Positions 60,001 to 64,000 of a DNA stretch of 64,000 nucleotides are shown piece by piece. The stretch's first letter is position 1. Every line of letters begins with the position of its first letter. A model generated the notes under the pieces. It did not search any database. It had not been told where the DNA came from and worked only from the letters and a program-made list of their open reading frames with translations. Position numbers and translations under genes: made by a program. The DNA is from Tyto alba (Eukaryota; Chordata; Aves; Strigiformes; Tytonidae): the NCBI RefSeq assembly GCF_018691265.1, contig NW_024881295.1:21938243-22002242 (forward strand). The letters are read 5' to 3'.

Positions 60001-62690
60001 TGGTGGTCTAAAGGAATGACGGGAATTAAACAAAAACAAACAAAAAATGAGGGAGATGGGTAGGCTGGAAGAGGCAAAATCCAAAAATAAAATAAAAAAG
60101 TAAAGTAGCGTAAGATAAGGAAAAAAACCAAACCAAACCAAAACAGCAAACCGAAACCAAACGAGGGGTAGAACAGGACACCGAGGAGCACAGAGGCAAG
60201 GGCAGCGATGGGGAAAGGAGCATGATCTGCCTGAGTAACTGCAGCTGTACCCTACCACGGGACCTCAGAAAACGCTACTATTCCCAAGTCACGCTGTTCT
60301 CCCATCACGCGCAGAGCTATAGGAGAAGGTCACAGTTCTTAGGAAAAAGAAACCCAGTACGTCCACACTCTGTGAAGCCTCACCCTGAGAGGGAAGACTC
60401 ATTCCAGTCTTTCCTCTACCTCGTACCTAGGGTGGGACATGCCCCTTGAATTGTGTTTTGAATTCAAAGGAATCAGAAGGCATAACGGGAGGTAATAATG
60501 CTACTTTCGAAGACCAAATTTCTCTTGGCTTGACTTTAAAATCTCTCAGAGCAGGAACTCCGGCAGGGGATGTTGCAAAGCCACAAAAATTAGCCCAGTA
60601 CTCTGCGAAACACCTAGAAATCTGAGGATGACTTCTTTTTTATTTGGACGGAGTCTGTAACAGTCGCAGACAAACAACCCCGAAATAGCTCTGCCACTGC
60701 TCTATAAAAATATACCCCCAGCGTTCACATCTAGGCAGCTAGGCTCCACCAGACCAAAGCCCAGCCCTCCCCTCCATCCAAACGCACCAGCACCGCTGCT
60801 GGAGATGACAGCTCAGGCAGCGCTTTCTCACGGTGGACGTATGAACCCCGGACGAGACTTTAATGAAAGCTGCGGGAGGCAGCAGGCTAAGCATTCCGCG
60901 CTGCCCTGGTGGCCACGGGGCCTGAGAGAGGTGCCCGTGCTGCACTGCCACAACCACAGCCACGAGGGACGCGATGGTGAAACACTTCTTCCTCCTCCTC
61001 CTCCTCCTCCTCCTCCTCCTCCTCCTCCTCCTCCTCCTCCTCCTCCTCGCCTCCGTGCAGAGGCAGAGAAGCGCAATCCGTTCCCCTGTGCAACACACCG
61101 GGCAGCAACCATGGCAGCCCCCACACTCCTAATCTCAGGAGCCCTAACTGGGAGGAGGCAATCCCCAGACGTTTTGCAGAGACGGGGAACACCAGAGAGC
61201 CGAGAGGAGTGCTGTGTTGAAGAGAACAGTGAAAGGTTTAGAGCTCGGCCAAATTAAAACTCCCTTCCTGGAAACGTTTCTACCACTTCTTCTAGGAACA
61301 CCGGCGATACTGGTTCTGCTCATAACACACTCCCCTTGTGAGAATTCAGAGATTACCACACATCTCGCCAGCCAGCAACTGATCTTAACATCAAGTGAGT
61401 TGTGAGGAAACGAAAGCAAGTCTGCATTTCCTATTGGCAACTGTGGTGCAAATGGTGCCTCTGCCCTGCAGCTAGGGCCTAGGGGAGCGTGGAGCACGCA
61501 CTTCTTTAGTCAACACCTCAGAAACAGCCAAGGAAGGAAATCAGTGTTTGTAACTAATCCTCTATCACACCAAGCCAGGACCTATCTCTGTCTGCATCTC
61601 CTTAATGAATTGTTCCAAAAGACCTTCTGTGATCACATGCATCGAGAACTGAGTCATCAAGTCTGGTTTTCTGGGTGACACAGGAACACCCTGTACATCT
61701 ACCCAGACTCCTGGAGCTCCCTTGCTCTCCAAGCACCGTTTCCGCAACGCCACCTGCAATCTCTAGAGTGAATCTTGAGCAGCCTGTTCCCAAAAGGCTT
61801 AAAAGACAGTAGCGATTTCTTGAGCTTCAGCCTCCTAGAGTGCTGTCCCTGGAGAGCTTCCTTTCACTGTTGTAATACACTGCAGCAAACAACTTAGCCT
61901 GTCAGTCACAAAAAACTTGTCAACCCAGCACCCCCCAACACCAGGGCATGTAAAACTCATCCAAGAGTCCAAAGCATGATTACAAAGCCAGAGCCCACCA
62001 ATATAGGGTGCAATGTGTTCAGGGTGGGGATATGTGCACAGGGTCCCCACGTCAGCTCTGGCACCCGGAGTAAAACCAACGAGGGGTAAGAGTAAACATC
62101 ACCACTAAACTCTTCCTTCCCGTTGAGTGGTTAGAGTGCTGTGCCTGTTGCAGAAGGGTTTAAATTCTTTTTACTTCAAAGCCAATTTGAAGAAGTGCTG
62201 TAAAATCGCAAATACTTCTGCCTTACCCGGGGAGTGCAGTCCTGTTTGCTGCATTAAGGGACTAATGAGCTTTTCCCCATAGCAACTTCCCAAGTAAGCA
62301 GGATTTATCACCCCCAACAACGAGGACAACATTTCACCATCACACAAAATGTCACAAGGTTACTGCTTGCCTGAAGAAAAGAGAATGAGGAAGAGCGGAG
62401 GGAGAAGAGTAGAAAAGGACCATCTTTTTGCAGGCATGTTAAGTGGGATGCTACTTTGCTTTTCATCTTCTAGACCCTACTGACATAAACGTTTCAAGCC
62501 CTGGCTGCTCCTGATCGATGCCCTTACCTGGTTGTGGACTGTGTTCAGCTGGTTGTTAAAAGTCATGGTCAAGTTGGTCGATGTACTTGGGGCTACATGG
62601 GTGATGAATGGTGTCTTGCTCTGGTTCACTGTGTCATACATATTCACCCGCCGCTTGCAGATCTCCATGTTCTGGAAGCAGGACTTGACG
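35584..62690 (-). CDS. HIPK2: HIPK2, 3' coding part (exons 7-15 of the gene)
   Basis: Nuclear serine/threonine kinase of the DYRK/HIPK family. It phosphorylates p53 and transcriptional co-regulators such as CtBP in DNA-damage and developmental signalling (family knowledge). Nine exons join in phase on the minus strand, all with GT donors and AG acceptors, giving about 659 residues and a TAA stop at 35584-35586. The translation follows vertebrate HIPK2 nearly throughout: [83 protein letters not shown], and the end [14 protein letters not shown]. This separates it from HIPK1, which I recall ending in SQYSYL. The segment covers roughly residue 540 to the C-terminus of a protein of about 1200 residues. 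The kinase domain, start codon and promoter lie beyond 64000. Introns range from 268 bp to 10.8 kb. Exon numbers follow the 15-exon human gene from memory. Confidence 0.95.
36052..37827 (-). other. HIPK2 intron 14
   Basis: 1776 bp intron between exons 14 and 15. Nothing recognisable apart from splice sites and a short A-rich run near 37048. Confidence 0.85.
37828..37988 (-). CDS. HIPK2: HIPK2 exon 14
   Basis: 161 bp exon with acceptor GGCACAG (AG at 37989-37990) and consensus donor GTAAGT at 37822-37827. It encodes a Ser/His/Lys-rich stretch ([20 protein letters not shown]), then [20 protein letters not shown] and [12 protein letters not shown]. It lies in the autoinhibitory part of the protein. 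One base from exon 13 plus the first two bases here restore the Val of LAPV, which confirms the splice phase. Confidence 0.93.
37989..39000 (-). other. HIPK2 intron 13
   Basis: 1012 bp intron between exons 13 and 14. A short (CAAA)n run lies near 38900. No other feature is seen. Confidence 0.85.
39001..39248 (-). CDS. HIPK2: HIPK2 exon 13: segment with two caspase-type sites
   Basis: 248 bp exon with acceptor TTTCAG (AG at 39249-39250) and donor GTAAAT at 38995-39000. It encodes [20 protein letters not shown], then a Ser/Asn-rich part, [20 protein letters not shown] and ECDSLAP. Two caspase-type tetrapeptides are kept: TVHD before Ser, and VECD before Ser. In mammalian HIPK2, cleavage at two aspartates (reported as D916 and D977) removes the C-terminal inhibitory part. 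The assignment of these motifs to those sites is from memory. A 10.8 kb intron separates this exon from exon 12. Confidence 0.94.
39816..39843. repeat. T28 run in intron 12
   Basis: A homopolymer in intron sequence about 570 bp upstream of exon 13's acceptor in the transcript direction. No associated element is recognised. Confidence 0.9.
44722..45595. repeat. (CACGG)n-type minisatellite in intron 12
   Basis: About 870 bp of 5 bp units (GGCAC) with variants GGCAT, GGCGT, GGCGC and AGCAC. A longer element GGCATGCATGGGCATGG appears several times in the left third. In the right part a block of about 160-170 bp recurs, with matching variant order near 45115 and 45305. ORFs over 330 codons on both strands are repeat translations. 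Confidence 0.93.
49711..49840 (+). mobile_element. MIR-like CORE-SINE relic
   Basis: The order of motifs matches the MIR consensus as I recall it: CTATTACTTCCTCTTGCAGA, TGAGAGAACGTGGCACAGAG, then CTCCAAGGTCACACAGCAAA, TGGCAGAG and GGGTCTGCCGAGTCCTCAGC. The 13-mer AAGGTCACACAGC (49771-49783) is exact. It lies in intron 12, about 170 bp past the exon 12 donor. Confidence 0.6.
50007..50288 (-). CDS. HIPK2: HIPK2 exon 12: nuclear localisation signal and SUMO-interaction motif
   Basis: 282 bp exon with acceptor TTCCAG (AG at 50289-50290) and donor GTGAGC at 50001-50006. It encodes [20 protein letters not shown], then [13 protein letters not shown], a Cys/Gly/Trp segment ([18 protein letters not shown]) and [15 protein letters not shown]. 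The basic SPQRSKRVK run fits the described nuclear localisation signal. The hydrophobic VITI followed by an acidic run fits the SUMO-interaction motif needed for nuclear bodies (family knowledge). The PEST-like composition (Asp, Glu, Ser, Thr, Pro) is visible directly. Confidence 0.94.
50289..52900 (-). other. HIPK2 intron 10-11 interval (between exons 11 and 12)
   Basis: 2612 bp intron. The part nearest exon 11 (about 52380-52900) is GC-rich. It contains the six-copy 24 bp tandem repeat listed separately. No additional exon is seen. Confidence 0.85.
52096..52239. repeat. 24 bp tandem repeat, six copies
   Basis: Units begin at 52096, 52120, 52144, 52168, 52192 and 52216. Each starts AGTTGA and ends GGTGTCTAAG (AAA in the first). 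Single-base changes step along the array: GACAG in copies 1-2, GATAG in 3-6, TTTAGG in 1-4 and TTTGGG in 5-6. This suggests local duplication of neighbouring units. Confidence 0.97.
52901..53074 (-). CDS. HIPK2: HIPK2 exon 11
   Basis: 174 bp exon with acceptor TTTGCAG (AG at 53075-53076) and donor GTAAGC at 52895-52900. It encodes [20 protein letters not shown], then [13 protein letters not shown] and a basic segment [12 protein letters not shown]. Phase fits both neighbours: one base finishes the Arg left by exon 10, and the last two bases with the first of exon 12 make the next Arg. The exon is strongly GC-rich at third positions, unlike exons 7 and 8, in keeping with its GC-rich surroundings. 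Confidence 0.92.
53343..53485 (-). CDS. HIPK2: HIPK2 exon 10
   Basis: 143 bp exon that starts in phase 0 and ends two bases into an Arg codon. The acceptor CCCGGCAG sits behind a pyrimidine tract (AG at 53486-53487) and the donor is GTAAAC. It encodes [20 protein letters not shown], then [20 protein letters not shown] and TQPLADW. This stretch is highly conserved in HIPK2. It lies only 268 bp from exon 11, the shortest intron in the window, in a GC-rich neighbourhood. Confidence 0.92.
53486..58065 (-). other. HIPK2 intron 9
   Basis: 4580 bp intron between exons 9 and 10. Short A-runs and a (CAAA)-like stretch occur near 53690 and 54601-54630. No exon or clear mobile element is visible. Confidence 0.85.
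58066..58187 (-). CDS. HIPK2: HIPK2 exon 9
   Basis: 122 bp exon with donor GTAAGG at 58060-58065 and acceptor AG at 58188-58189. The two leading bases finish the Gly codon begun in exon 8. It encodes [20 protein letters not shown], then [20 protein letters not shown] and TQ, part of the long linker between the kinase domain and the nuclear-speckle region. A second AG nine bases into the exon (first base then 58178) would drop Gly-Leu-Gln without a frameshift. I chose the outer acceptor because it restores [11 protein letters not shown], as in other vertebrate HIPK2. Confidence 0.9.
58188..59787 (-). other. HIPK2 intron 8
   Basis: 1600 bp intron between exons 8 and 9. Nothing recognisable beyond the splice signals. 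Confidence 0.85.
59788..60007 (-). CDS. HIPK2: HIPK2 exon 8
   Basis: 220 bp coding exon that starts in phase 0 and ends with the first base of a Gly codon. The acceptor is CTTTAG (AG at 60008-60009) and the donor GTAAGG at 59783-59787. It encodes [20 protein letters not shown], then [18 protein letters not shown] and [21 protein letters not shown] second in-phase acceptor (TACCAG then CCC, first exonic base 59914) would remove 31 codons. In human HIPK2 I recall an isoform lacking 27 residues here. The four leading residues TTNL are not in the human sequence as I remember it. Confidence 0.9.
60008..62527 (-). other. HIPK2 intron 7
   Basis: 2520 bp intron between exons 7 and 8 with consensus donor and acceptor. 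It carries a pure (TCC)n tract. Otherwise I see no exon or recognisable mobile element. Confidence 0.85.
60988..61048. repeat. (TCC)n microsatellite in intron 7
   Basis: About 20 uninterrupted TCC units. In the transcript sense it is (GGA)n, a purine tract that can act as a splicing enhancer-like sequence. Confidence 0.95.
62528..62690 (-). CDS. HIPK2: HIPK2 exon 7
   Basis: 163 bp coding exon. The acceptor is AG at 62691-62692 and the donor GTAAGG at 62522-62527. It enters with one base completing a codon and leaves in phase 0. It encodes [20 protein letters not shown], then a Thr/Asn-rich stretch ending LNTVHNQ. This is the linker just after the kinase domain, at the start of the region described as binding homeoproteins and other partners. 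The match to vertebrate HIPK2 is close to complete from memory, so the identity is secure. Confidence 0.93.
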
Positions 62691-64000
62691 CTATGTAAGG
62701 AAAGGGTGGACAAGGAAGAAACAGAAAATCAATCAACTGGCCAACACAGGTAACAGTCCGTCACAGCGGCCCTGCACTAGGTCTCCACGGCAGGTTTGGC
62801 ACTTTCTAGGCTCTTAAAGCCCTTTGCTATTTTATGCAGGTCTCTCTTAACAGTCAGATTAACCCTGTGCTGAAGAGGGCCAAATGGGTGTCAAGATGAG
62901 AGCGGCTGCTCTGGGACTCCTGGGTGCCCTCACAGGTCTGAGCACTGCAATGTAAGTCACAAAAAGCAAGCAAATTGGCTGCTCTTTAGGTGGCAGAGCA
63001 AGAAATACAAAGTGGCTATTTTAAAAGACTGAAAGAGACTGAGAGCAAGAAAAAAAAAGATAGATACTGGGTTTTTTTCTGATTGAGCCTGAGAGGAAAA
63101 GACAACTCATGCTTTCTGCCTCAGTGTAAGCCTAAAGGTAGTTTTACAAGTCTATTGCAAAGAATAATTTTGCTGTTCTTGGTCACTGAGATCCCTGAGA
63201 AATCTTACTTGTTCCTTTTAAAAAGTAGTTCACCGAGAGTTGAGTCCAGCCAAGCGGTTAAAACATTGCCCCTGTCTGGCTAAACACTTCTGCAGATGCT
63301 TATGTTAAAGCACATGAGCTGTCCTCTTCCAGTCAATGGGACGATTCGTATCGCAAAAGGTTATGCCAAATCAGATTCATCAGTGTCCCGAGGGAATCAG
63401 GTTCTGAGGTTATCTCAGACTGAGAATTGGATCTCTGGGGGAAAAGATTGCAGCTTCTGCCTCCACACAGATTTCCCTTCAAATGTTATTGATATAGCAA
63501 TGGAAATTTTGAGAAGTATCATATTTTGTATCCCCAGCAAAGGAGATGAAATACTCTCTGTGTTGCTAGAGTACTCTAGGTGTCTGGTACACGAAACTGC
63601 TGGTATTTCATTTTTATAATTGTGATACCAAAGCATAGAGAGGTTTAAGGGGTAACAACATAGCGATATTGCACAAAACTGTATTTCTAATAAAATCTCG
63701 TTTTTTCCAAGGTCTAAAAACCAATACACGTTTTCCACAATTGTTCCATAATAATTGTTTTTACAAATGTGACCTCAGAGTCTGAAACACAATGCAAAAA
63801 AGCATAAAGGCATTTATTTTATTTCCATTATCCCGACCCAGAAAAATAGAAAATCCAAGCAGTGAAAATCAGCTGTAGCTATAAAAAAAATCAGCTGCAT
63901 GCATAATTTCTTTTGTAACGATCTAAGCTGTTAGAGGTAGGGGAGGTAAACACATCCTCATATAATTTTTAAGAAACAAAATTTCTCTTCAAAAGGAACA
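62691..64000 (-). other. HIPK2 intron 6 (3' part)
   Basis: Intronic sequence upstream of exon 7 on the minus strand, continuing past the window edge. No exon is visible. The acceptor before exon 7 reads CCTTACATAG, with a modest pyrimidine tract. It contains one palindromic ancient repeat, listed separately. Confidence 0.8.
63296..63372. mobile_element. Palindromic ancient DNA-transposon-like relic
   Basis: GATGCTTATGTTAAAGCACA, then CCAGTCAATGGGACGATTCG and a final AAAAGGTTATGCC, follow a palindromic amniote repeat with arms of the type GTGCTTAACTTTAAGCACGT and a centre of AAGTCAATGGGACTACTC. I know this family from reptile and bird sequence but cannot give its database name with confidence. 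Located in intron 6. Confidence 0.4.

Overview
This window is vertebrate nuclear DNA, almost certainly from a bird. The support is a CR1 retrotransposon of avian type near the left end, ancient amniote repeats, large introns with GT/AG boundaries, and the 3' half of one recognisable gene. There are no operons, ribosome-binding sites or other prokaryotic features. Most open reading frames in the window are chance or repeat translations. The species cannot be fixed from the sequence alone.

The one gene I can support is HIPK2 (homeodomain-interacting protein kinase 2), read on the minus strand. Nine coding exons fit together in phase: 62528-62690, 59788-60007, 58066-58187, 53343-53485, 52901-53074, 50007-50288, 39001-39248, 37828-37988 and 35584-36051. 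By comparison with the human gene as I remember it, they are exons 7 to 15. Together they hold 1981 coding bases, about 659 residues plus the stop. They encode the region after the kinase domain: homeoprotein and co-factor binding segments, nuclear localisation signal, SUMO-interaction motif, two caspase-type cleavage sites, autoinhibitory region and the Tyr/His/Ala-rich C-terminus. The kinase domain and the promoter lie beyond position 64000.

Below the stop codon at 35584, a probable 12.3 kb 3' UTR runs down to an ATTAAA signal near 23330. It is interrupted by large low-complexity arrays: about 900 bp of almost pure purine on the plus strand (27320-28219), a 14-17 bp G-rich array (28581-29133), and a second G-rich array (29222-29562).

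Left of 23.3 kb is intergenic sequence with no exon I can support. It holds a decayed CR1 copy (about 368-1960), an older CR1 relic (about 11210-11290), a 10-bp-based GC minisatellite with higher-order structure (17036-17815) and a C-rich minisatellite (21749-22611). Introns hold a (CACGG)n-type array (44722-45595), a MIR-like CORE-SINE relic (about 49711-49840), a six-copy 24 bp repeat (52096-52239), a (TCC)n tract, and a palindromic ancient DNA-transposon-like relic (about 63296-63372). A likely second copy of that last relic lies in the 3' UTR (about 31784-31860).

I found no convincing new biological system. The most interesting points are the density of tandem arrays in and just past the HIPK2 3' UTR, possible alternative splice acceptors in exons 8 and 9, and old repeats embedded in the transcript.
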